This document shows, piece after piece, positions 16,413-24,937 of a DNA stretch of 64,000 bases (position 1 is its first letter; each line of letters starts with the position of its first letter). Under the pieces are notes generated by a model that was not told the origin of the DNA, did not search any database, and saw nothing but the letters and a program-made list of their open reading frames with translations. This DNA comes from Cyclobacteriaceae bacterium YHN15 (GTDB taxonomy: Bacteria; Bacteroidota; Bacteroidia; Cytophagales; Cyclobacteriaceae), in the NCBI GenBank assembly GCA_003797895.1, contig RKQB01000009.1:145554-209553 (forward strand), given 5' to 3'. The translations under genes and the position numbers were made by a program.

Positions 16413-19373
16413 ATGCGTAACCAAGGTGTCGTAGTGTTTTTGACTGTGATAATTACAGCATTGTGCCTGTATTACCTGTCATTTACTTTTGTATCAAACA
16501 ACATCCAAAAGAAAGCCATAGCATATGCCACAGACGAGGCAGGCAATTTGGATTTTGGAAAGCAACAGTCTTATCTGGATTCTATTTATAGAGAACCGGT
16601 ATACAATTTCTTAGGGGCAAAGTTTACCTATAAGGAAATCAAGGAAACGGAATTAGGTCTGGGACTTGATCTTCAGGGAGGTATGCATGTTACTTTGGAA
16701 GTTTCCCCAGTGGAAATTGTAAAAGGGCTTTCAGGAAACAGCAAGGATGTGGCTTTCAATACTTCTTTGGATCTGGCGACCGAAGCCAATAAAACGAGTA
16801 ATGAAAAGTTTGTAAATCTTTTCTATACCGCTTGGCAGCAAAACGCCCCGGGAAGAAAATTAAGTGAAGTTTTTGCTACTGCAGCAAACAGAGGCAGAAT
16901 CTCATTGGAGTCTTCAGATTCTGATATATTAGGAATTATTGATACTGAAATAGAAAATGCAATTGAGCGTTCTTTCAATATTTTGAGAACGAGGGTTGAC
17001 CGTTTTGGAACTTCCCAACCTAATATTCAAAGAATCCAAGGTTCTGGAAGAATCCAAATCGAATTACCAGGTGTAAGTAATGCCGAAAGGGTTAGAAACC
17101 TATTGCAGGGAGTTGCCAAACTTCAATTTTGGGAAGTGGCCGAGGTCAATGAATATTTGTCAGAATTAGAGGCTGTAAATAGCTTATTGGTCGCCGAAGC
17201 CCAAGCTACAAAGCCTGATGTCACTTTAAGCGAGGAAGAAACAGCCGAAGATTTGGCTTCTGAATTGGAAAGACAATTGGCGGAGGGAACCGCTTCCGAT
17301 GATGTTTCTGGACAGATTTCTCCTCTATTTTCTTTATTAAAATCCAATCAGGGTTTGGTTTATGAAATAAGGGATACAGTTGCTATCAACAGGATTTTGG
17401 CCAGGGAAGATGTGAAGTCCCTCCTGCCAAGAAATGTTAAATTCCTTTGGGCAGTAAAGCCTCAGGTAGCGGACAATATGGAGTTATTGGAACTGTTTGG
17501 TATTAAATACAGCAGAACCACTGATCAAGCGCCATTAGAAGGTGACGTGATTACAGATGCAAGGCAAACTTTGGATCAGACTTCAAGACCGGCTGTAAGT
17601 ATGCAGATGAATGCAGACGGAGCAAGAAGATGGAGAAAAATCACGTCAGAAAGCATTGGAAGAAGAATTGCCGTAGTTTTGGATGATTTTGTCTATACCG
17701 CACCGGTGGTTCAAAGTGAAATTCCTTCAGGTCAATCGGAAATTACGGGGAACTTCTCCCTTGAAGAGGCAAAAGACCTTGCCAATATCCTTAAATCAGG
17801 TTCCCTTCCTGCACCAACCAAAATTGTAGAGGAGGCCATTATCGGACCTACCCTGGGTAAAGAGGCCCAGCAGCAGGGTGTTATTTCAATGATTGCAGGC
17901 TTGGTTTTGGTGGTCTTGTTTATGGTAGCATACTATTCAAAAGGAGGTTTTGTAGCCATCGCTGCCTTGGTATTCAATATCTTCTTTATCTTGGGTATCC
18001 TGGCACAGTTGGGGGCAGCATTGACCTTGCCTGGTATTGCAGGTATAGTATTGACCATAGGTATGTCAATTGATGCCAACGTATTGATTTTTGAAAGGAT
18101 CAAAGAAGAGCTGAGAAACGGATCGGGCTTGTTGGCCTCTATCAATGAAGGTTATGGCAAAGCATTTTCTGCAATACTTGATTCAAACGTTACCACATTT
18201 CTGACAGGTGCTATTCTATATGCTTTGGGCCAAGGGCCGGTAAAAGGATTTGCCATCGTATTGATGATCGGTATCGCCTCCTCTTTCTTCTCATCCGTCT
18301 TTATCACTAGGGTGATCATGCATTGGATGACCAAAAAAGGAGAAGGAAGCAAAATATCATTCTCAACACCATTTGCAGGAAATGTTCTGAGTAACCTCAA
18401 CATAGACTTTCTAGGGAAAAGAAAGATTGCTTATTTGATTTCCTCAGCTATAATCGTCATAGGTTTGGGCATTGCCGCCATCAATGGTTTGAAGTTTGGT
18501 GTAGACTTTACTGGCGGTAGATCTTATATCGTGGAATTTTCTCAGCCTGTCACTGCAACTGACCTGAAAGTAGGTTTGGATGGAGAATTTGAAGGTTCTG
18601 TGGAAGTCAAAACCTATGGTGCCAACAATATAATGAAAGTTACCACATCTTATCTGATCAATGAAGATGATGATGCTTCCAATGCAGAAGTGGAACAAAA
18701 AGTAAAAGAAGGTATTGCCAATATTACCGGTTCGGTCTTCACCACTGATGCCGCCAACCTGAAAGATGGACAGTTTGCGATTACCGGATCCTCCAAAGTA
18801 GGTGCTACTGTAGCTGATGATATCAAAAAATCCTCGGCTGAAGCCATGTTCTTCGCTTTGGTGGCCATCTTCCTTTATATCTTGTTAAGATTCCGCAAGT
18901 GGCAGTTCTCACTTGGATCTATCATTGCTTTGGTACATGATGTATTCTTTGTAATTGCCGCATTTGCGATCGCATCTGCCCTTGGCGCAACCTTTGAAAT
19001 CGACCAGGTTTTCATCGCTGCTGTACTGACAGTAGTAGGTTACTCCATCAATGATACAGTGATTGTATTTGACCGTATCAGAGAAAACATCGAAAACAGA
19101 GGTTCATCCAAATTAGTGAAAATGTTCAATGATGCCATCAACCAAACCATGGCAAGAACTTTGATTACTTCTGCCACCACTTTGATAGTAGTCTTGGTGC
19201 TATTAATCTTCGGAGGTGAAGTATTGAGAGGATTCTCCTTTGCTTTGATGATCGGTGTTTTGGTCGGTACCTATTCATCGATTTATATCGCAACTCCTGT
19301 AGTTGTGGATTTAATGAAAAGGGAAATCGCCGCAGAAGCTTCCCAAGAAGTTGTTGGTAAGAAGAAAGCCTAA
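16413..19373 (+). CDS. secDF: Protein translocase SecDF (fused SecD-SecF)
   Basis: SecDF uses the proton gradient to pull exported proteins through SecYEG from the periplasmic side. This is a 986-residue SecD-SecF fusion, common in Bacteroidota. SecD part: N-terminal membrane helix, GLGLDLQGGMHVTLEV near residue 90, a large periplasmic domain, then membrane helices with GMSIDANVLIFERIKEEL. SecF part: second N-terminal helix, KFGVDFTGGRSYIVEF, and SINDTVIVFDRIRENI. All hallmark motifs are intact. It is preceded by a short exported ORF and closed by a strong terminator. Confidence 0.98.
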   Translation: MRNQGVVVFLTVIITALCLYYLSFTFVSNNIQKKAIAYATDEAGNLDFGKQQSYLDSIYREPVYNFLGAKFTYKEIKETELGLGLDLQGGMHVTLEVSPVEIVKGLSGNSKDVAFNTSLDLATEANKTSNEKFVNLFYTAWQQNAPGRKLSEVFATAANRGRISLESSDSDILGIIDTEIENAIERSFNILRTRVDRFGTSQPNIQRIQGSGRIQIELPGVSNAERVRNLLQGVAKLQFWEVAEVNEYLSELEAVNSLLVAEAQATKPDVTLSEEETAEDLASELERQLAEGTASDDVSGQISPLFSLLKSNQGLVYEIRDTVAINRILAREDVKSLLPRNVKFLWAVKPQVADNMELLELFGIKYSRTTDQAPLEGDVITDARQTLDQTSRPAVSMQMNADGARRWRKITSESIGRRIAVVLDDFVYTAPVVQSEIPSGQSEITGNFSLEEAKDLANILKSGSLPAPTKIVEEAIIGPTLGKEAQQQGVISMIAGLVLVVLFMVAYYSKGGFVAIAALVFNIFFILGILAQLGAALTLPGIAGIVLTIGMSIDANVLIFERIKEELRNGSGLLASINEGYGKAFSAILDSNVTTFLTGAILYALGQGPVKGFAIVLMIGIASSFFSSVFITRVIMHWMTKKGEGSKISFSTPFAGNVLSNLNIDFLGKRKIAYLISSAIIVIGLGIAAINGLKFGVDFTGGRSYIVEFSQPVTATDLKVGLDGEFEGSVEVKTYGANNIMKVTTSYLINEDDDASNAEVEQKVKEGIANITGSVFTTDAANLKDGQFAITGSSKVGATVADDIKKSSAEAMFFALVAIFLYILLRFRKWQFSLGSIIALVHDVFFVIAAFAIASALGATFEIDQVFIAAVLTVVGYSINDTVIVFDRIRENIENRGSSKLVKMFNDAINQTMARTLITSATTLIVVLVLLIFGGEVLRGFSFALMIGVLVGTYSSIYIATPVVVDLMKREIAAEASQEVVGKKKA

Positions 19374-19390
19374 ACAATATCAAAATTTTA

Positions 19391-19427
19391 AAAAGAGGGA
19401 GTTGATTGAATTCAACTCCCTCTTTTT
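19391..19427 (+). terminator. Strong Rho-independent terminator after secDF
   Basis: AAAAGAGGGAGTTGA at 19391-19405 pairs perfectly with TCAACTCCCTCTTTT at 19412-19426 across a 6-nt loop, followed by T residues. It is the longest perfect stem I see in the window. Confidence 0.9.
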
Positions 19428-19511
19428 GTGTTTTTTCTGAAAAAATACCCTGTAGACGGGATTTTTTAATCTTTTTTTTACCCATACCTTGCATGTTTAA
19501 AATAACATTGA

Positions 19512-20249
19512 ATGTTAGAAAGTATTTATCACACGGTACTAGCTTTTAGTTTATTGATCTGCTTTTTAAGTCTGTTTGCGACTAAGAAAGAAGAGCTGCC
19601 AGTACACCGTTTAATTTTTGTTACAATGGGTTGGGTATTGGTATTTGAGTCCTACGGTTTGATTACTGCAAGACAAGGAATAAACAACTCCCTTTTATAT
19701 AATGTATCCTGGGTCTATATAGAATCTACCCTCTTGATTACCTATTTTTACCTCCTGGAAAAAAATACCCTATTTAAAAAAAGGATCATTCAAATCAGTC
19801 TTTTTATCTTATCCTTGGGCCTGGTAAACAGTATTTTTTTTCAGTCTATTACCCATTCTCTTCAATACTACACTTTGTTGCCATTTGGGCTGTTAATAGT
19901 GATTTTGTCAATCCGGTTATTAAAAAATATTTTGAACCTCAAGCTCTATCCTGATCACAACTTGATGGAAATTCCTCATTTTTGGATCAGCAGTACTGTT
20001 TTATTTTTCTACATAGAGGCTTTAGTATTGTTTGGAACCTACCAGTTAAATCCTGGATTTGTCGTAAAAAATGTGAATATCTTGTTTAGTATCAATAAGT
20101 TAATGGCTGGATTGATGTATCTGTTTTTTGGAATTGCATTTATTTTCCCTCATCTGACAAAGAATCTTAATATCTTGAAGACCGGATTGGTTTTTCTTTT
20201 TATTATTACTAATATTTCTGTAATCTTTTCTTTTCCATTAAAATTTTAA
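19512..20249 (+). CDS. Polytopic membrane protein, paralogue 1 of 3
   Basis: The 245-residue protein is almost entirely hydrophobic, with six or seven membrane helices and no signal peptide. Signatures shared with the genes at 20691 and 21340 are FESYGLIT, GINNSLLYN, VYIES, NSIFFQS, IPHFWISS, FFY and the C-terminal LMYLFFGIAF. I do not recognise the family. It starts a tight run (4 bp to the next gene) that ends near a two-component pair, suggesting a role in membrane sensing or signalling, but this is context only. Local sequence is markedly AT-rich. Confidence 0.7.
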   Translation: MLESIYHTVLAFSLLICFLSLFATKKEELPVHRLIFVTMGWVLVFESYGLITARQGINNSLLYNVSWVYIESTLLITYFYLLEKNTLFKKRIIQISLFILSLGLVNSIFFQSITHSLQYYTLLPFGLLIVILSIRLLKNILNLKLYPDHNLMEIPHFWISSTVLFFYIEALVLFGTYQLNPGFVVKNVNILFSINKLMAGLMYLFFGIAFIFPHLTKNLNILKTGLVFLFIITNISVIFSFPLKF

Positions 20250-20253
20250 AAAA

Positions 20254-20682
20254 ATGACCAAAGAAGAATTAGAAGCATTTAGATCTGCTTATCAAAAAGC
20301 CGCCAAAAAAAGCATTAAAGCAAAAAATAGAAATGGAAGGGTAATCAATGAACAGTCTGATTGGGTTTGGTTTGATCGGGATACCATCCAAAAACTATTG
20401 GATATGACTGACCCCGACAAAGGGGGAATCAAAATCTATTTCGGTCAGTATGACAAGAAAAATGTAGAAATGCTTCCTAAAGAAAGAAGGGATAAGCATG
20501 ATTATGTGGGAAGAGTTTCCCTTGCTTTAGCAGCATGCAACAAAAAAGAAAACGAATATGAAGACATTTATTCCGAAGCAAATGAAATCCAAGACACTTC
20601 CAATCTGATGTTAATGAGCAGAAATAATCGTGATAGTCCTGTAAATGCAGGTAATGTTTGTCCGCCAGATTGTACTCCATAA
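20254..20682 (+). CDS. Small soluble protein ending in CPPDCTP, unknown function
   Basis: This 142-residue protein has no signal peptide or membrane helix, so it should be cytoplasmic. It is basic at the N-terminus (KKSIKAKNR) and contains SDWVWFDRDTIQKLLDMTD and GGIKIYFGQYD, then a variable Asn-rich part and the C-terminal NAGNVCPPDCTP. The C-x3-C tail could bind metal or form a thiol switch. I believe similar small proteins occur in other Bacteroidota, but know no function. It sits 4 bp after one polytopic paralogue and 8 bp before the next, so it is part of the same transcript. Confidence 0.7.
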   Translation: MTKEELEAFRSAYQKAAKKSIKAKNRNGRVINEQSDWVWFDRDTIQKLLDMTDPDKGGIKIYFGQYDKKNVEMLPKERRDKHDYVGRVSLALAACNKKENEYEDIYSEANEIQDTSNLMLMSRNNRDSPVNAGNVCPPDCTP

Positions 20683-20690
20683 ACTTTAAA

Positions 20691-21347
20691 ATGGATGCGC
20701 TTAACTGGTATAATGTATTGATCATCATAGGGATGCTTTTTAGTATCCCGTATTTCTTTATTGGTAAGAAGGAATATCAAAAAAAACACCTCGTCATTTT
20801 TTTTGTCTTGATTTGCACAAGCTTTGTAGAATTTAGGGCCAAACAACTTCAATTGTTGAAATTCAACAATACTCTAGTGATCAATTCGGGATACATCATA
20901 ATTAGTATTTCTCTTTTATTCATTTTTTTTTATCTGATACTTAATAAAAGTAAAACACCCCTTTTCTTATGGATTATCTATATAACGTGGATTATTATCA
21001 ATTCAATTTTTTTCCAACCAATTGGTACCACTTTTCAAAATTACTCATGGGGCTTGGCTAGCTTGATAATTATCGGAATGTGCTTTTATTTCTTTTATAG
21101 CATATTTTCCAAAAATCAATTTGAAAATAGAAGTCTACTTTCCATTCCGGAATTTTGGATTGTCTCATTTTTAATGTTTTTCTATGCCTGCTCATTTCTA
21201 TACTTTATCTCTTTTAGTTTTTATGAAAGAATGGACATTACATTATACAGGCAATTGAATTTTTTGATCAAGATTTTGGGCAGTATAATGTATGTTATTA
21301 TGGGACTGGCTTTTTACGCACCTCTGGTTTTTAAAGAAAATGATTGA
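20691..21347 (+). CDS. Polytopic membrane protein, paralogue 2 of 3
   Basis: The ATG at 20691 follows the preceding stop by 8 bp and gives 218 residues; an in-frame TTG at 20658 would overlap the previous gene and is rejected. It has six or seven hydrophobic helices. It shares NSIFFQPI, LLSIPEFWIVS, FFYACSFLYF and IMYVIMGLAFYAPLVFK with paralogues 1 and 3. The N-terminal ESYG...RGINN signature of the other two has diverged here to VEFRAKQ...KFNNTL, making this the most divergent copy. Its end overlaps the next gene by 8 bp. Confidence 0.7.
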   Translation: MDALNWYNVLIIIGMLFSIPYFFIGKKEYQKKHLVIFFVLICTSFVEFRAKQLQLLKFNNTLVINSGYIIISISLLFIFFYLILNKSKTPLFLWIIYITWIIINSIFFQPIGTTFQNYSWGLASLIIIGMCFYFFYSIFSKNQFENRSLLSIPEFWIVSFLMFFYACSFLYFISFSFYERMDITLYRQLNFLIKILGSIMYVIMGLAFYAPLVFKEND

Positions 21348-22008
21348 TTATTTATACTTGCCATTGTTATGGGTAGCGACAGTCGCTAGTATTCCTGCCT
21401 TTTTCATTTCAAATCACTCCTATAAAAATCAGCATAGATGCATATTCATTATTCTTGTAACTATTTCTATTTTGGAGTCATATGGGACCTATACTTCCTC
21501 AAGAGGGATAAATAATGCATTGGCATACAATATTGTTTTTGTTTATTTAGAAACAATCCTGATCTTATATTTTTTTGCTTTGGTATCCAACGATTCCAAA
21601 TTCACAAAAAAGGTTTTCCTAATCATTACATTATTTATGCTTTGGGGTGTTTTGAACACTACTTTTTTTCAGTCATTTGAGCAACTTCAAACTTATTCGT
21701 TTATAGTGGCTAGCTTTCTTATTATAGGATTTTCATTCCATTATTTTTACCGAATATTTAAGGCAAATTCTTTCGAAGGTCAAAATCTTCTTTCAGTCCC
21801 CTCATTTTGGATCGTTACTTTTGTTTTGTTTTTCTATGCTTGTTCATTTTTGTTTTTTGCTTCGGTAAGATTGATGGATAAAAATGATTTTTGGATTCAT
21901 ATAAATATTTTTAATATGATAAAAATAATGGGAGCCCTAATGTATCTAGTAATGGGATTTGCCTTCTATGCTCCTTATTTTTTTAAAAAGACAATTACAG
22001 AAATTTGA
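21340..22008 (+). CDS. Polytopic membrane protein, paralogue 3 of 3
   Basis: The ATG at 21340 overlaps the previous gene by 8 bp, implying translational coupling; the product is 222 residues. Six or seven hydrophobic helices are present. It carries both conserved blocks: LESYGTYTSSRGINNALAYN near the N-terminus, and LLSVPSFWIVTFVLFFYACS plus LMYLVMGFAFYAPYFFK near the C-terminus. The pairs 1/3 (N-terminal half) and 2/3 (C-terminal half) are visibly the closest. Function is unknown; the genes arose by local duplication. Confidence 0.7.
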   Translation: MIDYLYLPLLWVATVASIPAFFISNHSYKNQHRCIFIILVTISILESYGTYTSSRGINNALAYNIVFVYLETILILYFFALVSNDSKFTKKVFLIITLFMLWGVLNTTFFQSFEQLQTYSFIVASFLIIGFSFHYFYRIFKANSFEGQNLLSVPSFWIVTFVLFFYACSFLFFASVRLMDKNDFWIHINIFNMIKIMGALMYLVMGFAFYAPYFFKKTITEI

Positions 22009-22116
22009 TTTTTAGGGGAGAAATTTTTTTCCACAAATACAGATTTAGATCCTATTTATCCCTCACTTTGGTTTCCCATTTGACAGCCCATTGTTCACTC
22101 AGAAAAAAGTGGACTA

Positions 22117-22230
22117 TTGTTAGCCAATTTGATTGGTTGGGCTGGAATTATTGGATCATTCCTGTATCTTAGTCAAATCTTGGTCCATCACCAAAAGCTA
22201 TACCGGGAATTTCAACCAAATAAACATTGA
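22117..22230 (+). CDS. Possible 37-residue membrane peptide upstream of the histidine kinase
   Basis: A TTG-started reading frame encodes about 37 residues with one hydrophobic segment (NLIGWAGIIGSFLYLSQILV) and a basic tail ending QPNKH. It ends 7 bp before the kinase ATG. The frame is closed upstream by TGA at 22081 and has no ATG, so it may be a real small protein, a leader, or the decayed end of a former fourth membrane gene. The surrounding 229-bp gap holds nothing else I can identify. Confidence 0.3.
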   Translation: MLANLIGWAGIIGSFLYLSQILVHHQKLYREFQPNKH

Positions 22231-22237
22231 CAATTAA

Positions 22238-23002
22238 ATGGAGAACAATGGATCTGACCTGTTTGTGATCATTCTTTTGGGTTTTTTCCTGATGCTGTTC
22301 ATGGTCTCATTCATCATCATCATGGTCATTTACCATAGACAGCGGCAAATTCAGAACAAGCAAAGACTGAAGTCAATTCAGACAGAATTTGAAAAAACCA
22401 TTTTGAATGCAGAAAAGGAAATCAGGGAAGATACGCTAACCCATGTAGGAAGAGAACTACATGACAATATAGGTCAATTACTTTCTTTGGCCAAGATGAA
22501 TCTTTCAAGCTCCAAGCCTGAAAAGGTATCAGAGGGCAAATCCATGATCAATCAGATCATTAGGGAAGTTAGGGCCTTATCCAAAACCCTCAATTTGGAT
22601 TGGGTGGATTCCATTACATTGGAAGAATTCATTCAAAGGGAATTGGCTAAATTGGAAAGCGCCGAATTTTGCAAAACAAATTTTGTAAAGCAGGGTGATT
22701 CCATCCAATTAGACAAAAACACAAAATTGATCCTGATCCGGATTATTCAAGAATGTCTCAATAATGCCATCAAACACGCAGAACCCAAAACGGTGAGCAT
22801 ATCAGTTGTAAAAAATGAAGCTTATTTATCCATTTATGTCAAAGATGATGGAAAAGGATTTAATATCAATGCCAATAGTAATGGTTCCGGTATGTCTAAT
22901 TTGAAGAACCGGATGAATGCCATGAGAGGTGAAATCAAAATCCGGTCTGAGGAGGGTAAGGGTACTGAAATTGAACTTTCCTTGCCTATTTCAAATGCTT
23001 AG
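22238..23002 (+). CDS. Membrane-anchored sensor histidine kinase, NarX/DesK-type
   Basis: The 254-residue kinase has one N-terminal membrane helix (about residues 8-32), a short coil, a HisKA_3 dimerisation domain with GRELHDNIGQLLS (phosphoacceptor His75), and an HATPase domain with N-box ECLNNAIKHA, G1 DDGKGF and G2 NGSGMSNLKNRM. It has no sensor domain of its own, so the signal must come from the membrane helix or a partner; the three polytopic proteins directly upstream are candidates. The response regulator gene follows after 38 bp. Confidence 0.92.
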   Translation: MENNGSDLFVIILLGFFLMLFMVSFIIIMVIYHRQRQIQNKQRLKSIQTEFEKTILNAEKEIREDTLTHVGRELHDNIGQLLSLAKMNLSSSKPEKVSEGKSMINQIIREVRALSKTLNLDWVDSITLEEFIQRELAKLESAEFCKTNFVKQGDSIQLDKNTKLILIRIIQECLNNAIKHAEPKTVSISVVKNEAYLSIYVKDDGKGFNINANSNGSGMSNLKNRMNAMRGEIKIRSEEGKGTEIELSLPISNA

Positions 23003-23040
23003 GTTATCTTTTAGCCTGCTTAATTCACCACAATTTCCCC

Positions 23041-23667
23041 ATGATTACTATTGCACTGGCCGATGACCATAAAATGTTTGCCAAAGGCATCGAAAGCCTT
23101 TTGGAAGAAGATGATGATTTCATCGTAAAAGGAGTCTTTTTCAATGGCATAGAATTGATGAATTTTTTAAAAAACAATCCTGTAGACATTGTCCTTACAG
23201 ATATGAATATGCCTCAAATGGATGGAATTGGTGTAATTGAGTCTGTAAAAAAAACATTTACTGGTATAAAAGTGATAGTCCTTTCCATGTATGATGATCA
23301 GGTAATTTATGACAAATGTATCCGATTGGGGGCAGATGCTTATGTGCTGAAAGGATCAGATCCAGATGAATTGATTTATACGATCAAGGAAGTTCAAGAA
23401 GGTAGTTATATACAGGATTATAGAAAAGTGCTTTTCCAGCAGGATGATGACAAATATCCGGATTACTACAAAGAAAGGTTTAAACTTTCACGAAGGGAGC
23501 TGGAAATTTTACGGTTGATCAAGGACGGTAATATGAACAAAGAAATTGCCCAGATTCTTTGCTTAAGTCAATATACCGTGGAATCCCATCGTAAAAAAAT
23601 CCATCAAAAGCTTGGGGTAAGTTCTGCTGTAGAATTGGTGAAAAGAGCGATCGAGATGAATCTTTGA
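23041..23667 (+). CDS. NarL/FixJ-family response regulator
   Basis: The 208-residue protein has a receiver domain with acidic pocket Asp8-Asp9, phosphoacceptor Asp54 (LTDMNMP), a switch Ser and Lys104 (VLKG). The C-terminal LuxR-type helix-turn-helix (about 148-205) contains LSRRELEILRLIKDGNMNKE and YTVESHRKKIHQKL. It is the cognate partner of the kinase immediately upstream and probably activates target promoters; targets are not visible here. Confidence 0.94.
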   Translation: MITIALADDHKMFAKGIESLLEEDDDFIVKGVFFNGIELMNFLKNNPVDIVLTDMNMPQMDGIGVIESVKKTFTGIKVIVLSMYDDQVIYDKCIRLGADAYVLKGSDPDELIYTIKEVQEGSYIQDYRKVLFQQDDDKYPDYYKERFKLSRRELEILRLIKDGNMNKEIAQILCLSQYTVESHRKKIHQKLGVSSAVELVKRAIEMNL

Positions 23668-23717
23668 AAATTTTCAATGACCAATTACAAATAATAAAAT
23701 CTCAATAATCTTGGGAT

Positions 23718-24860
23718 TTAGACGGTTACCCCATACAATTCCTTCAATTTATTCACTGTATAGTCTATTTCTTCAAGGGTATTGAACCTGCTGAAAGAAA
23801 ATCTTACAGCTTCCCTTTCTGGATTGTGGCCTAAAGCCCTCAACACATGGGACCCAGAAGTGGCTCCGCTACTGCATGCAGACCCGCCCGATACAGATAT
23901 GCCATTCAGGTCCAAATTGAACATTAACATACCCCTGTTTTCTTCAGATGGGGGAAGGCTTACATTCAAAACTGTGTACAAACTTTCATGCATTTCCGCA
24001 GAAAGTCCATTAAACCTAACCCCAGGGATATTTTCTATTAACAGATCAATAAATCGCTTTTTCAGTGATTCTATCAATTTCCTGTGACCATCCATATCCT
24101 CATAAGCCAGTTCAAGCGCTTTGGCAATTCCTACAATTCCGATAACATTTTCAGTTCCTCCACGCATATTTCTTTCTTGGGCACCCCCATAAATAAATGG
24201 ATGGATTTTTTTGTCTTTTCTGACATATAAAAATCCTGAACCTTTCGGACCGTGGAATTTATGGGCTCCAGCTACTATAGCATCCACTGGAAGGGTTTTG
24301 AGATCATGGACAAAATGGCCCATGGTCTGTACGGTATCGGAATGGAAGAATGCATCATATGCCCTGGCAAGTTCTCCCAACTGATTCAGGTCATTAATAT
24401 TACCAATTTCATTATTGGCATGCATAAGTGAAACAAAGGATTTGGGATTAACCTTCAACAATTGCTCTAATTGCTCGAGGTCTATTTGGCCTTTTTCATT
24501 GACATCTAGCAAGCTTAACCTGACTTTGCCCTTTTTGGCACATTCTTCCAGCGTATGCAATACCGCATGATGCTCAATTGGGGAAGTTATGGCATGCGTA
24601 ATACCATGGGTTTCTATACCACAAACAATCGCAGTATTATCCGCTTCTGTCCCACCGGAAGTAAAAAAAATCTCAGCAGGACTTGCATTCAGCAATTCCG
24701 CAACTTTTTTTCTCGCTTTTTCTATGGCAGATCGCACTTCTCTTCCATGGCTATGTACTGATGAAGGATTGCCATAATGAAGCTTCATATAAGGCAACAT
24801 GGCTTCAATCACCCGATCGTCCATCGCAGTAGTGGCGGCATTGTCAAGATAAACTCTCAT
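23718..24860 (-). CDS. Cysteine desulfurase, IscS/NifS family
   Basis: This PLP enzyme releases sulfur from cysteine for Fe-S clusters and thiolation. Seen: N-terminal MRVYLDNAATT, the cofactor region HADNE-like HANNEIGN, the PLP lysine in GAHKFHGPKG (Lys201), and the catalytic loop SGGSACSSGA with Cys329, the persulfide carrier. The 380-residue length fits NifS/IscS-like group I enzymes. No isc or suf genes are adjacent; it lies 77 bp downstream of glmM on the same strand. Bacteroidota usually use SUF for bulk Fe-S assembly, so this copy may serve tRNA thiolation; that is inference. Confidence 0.93.
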   Translation of the reverse strand: MRVYLDNAATTAMDDRVIEAMLPYMKLHYGNPSSVHSHGREVRSAIEKARKKVAELLNASPAEIFFTSGGTEADNTAIVCGIETHGITHAITSPIEHHAVLHTLEECAKKGKVRLSLLDVNEKGQIDLEQLEQLLKVNPKSFVSLMHANNEIGNINDLNQLGELARAYDAFFHSDTVQTMGHFVHDLKTLPVDAIVAGAHKFHGPKGSGFLYVRKDKKIHPFIYGGAQERNMRGGTENVIGIVGIAKALELAYEDMDGHRKLIESLKKRFIDLLIENIPGVRFNGLSAEMHESLYTVLNVSLPPSEENRGMLMFNLDLNGISVSGGSACSSGATSGSHVLRALGHNPEREAVRFSFSRFNTLEEIDYTVNKLKELYGVTV

Positions 24861-24937
24861 ACTTCATTTTTCTGGGCTAGGCAAATTATTTATTTCATTT
24901 CCCAAATCATTTTTATTGGGAAAGATCTGCATCAGGT

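Noticed and set aside
19165..19494. 109-residue ORF antisense to secDF's end
   Set aside because: It lies opposite secDF and runs through its terminator; the composition is unlike a protein.
20658..21347. TTG start 33 bp upstream of paralogue 2
   Set aside because: It would overlap the small CPPDC gene; the ATG at 20691 fits tight operon spacing.
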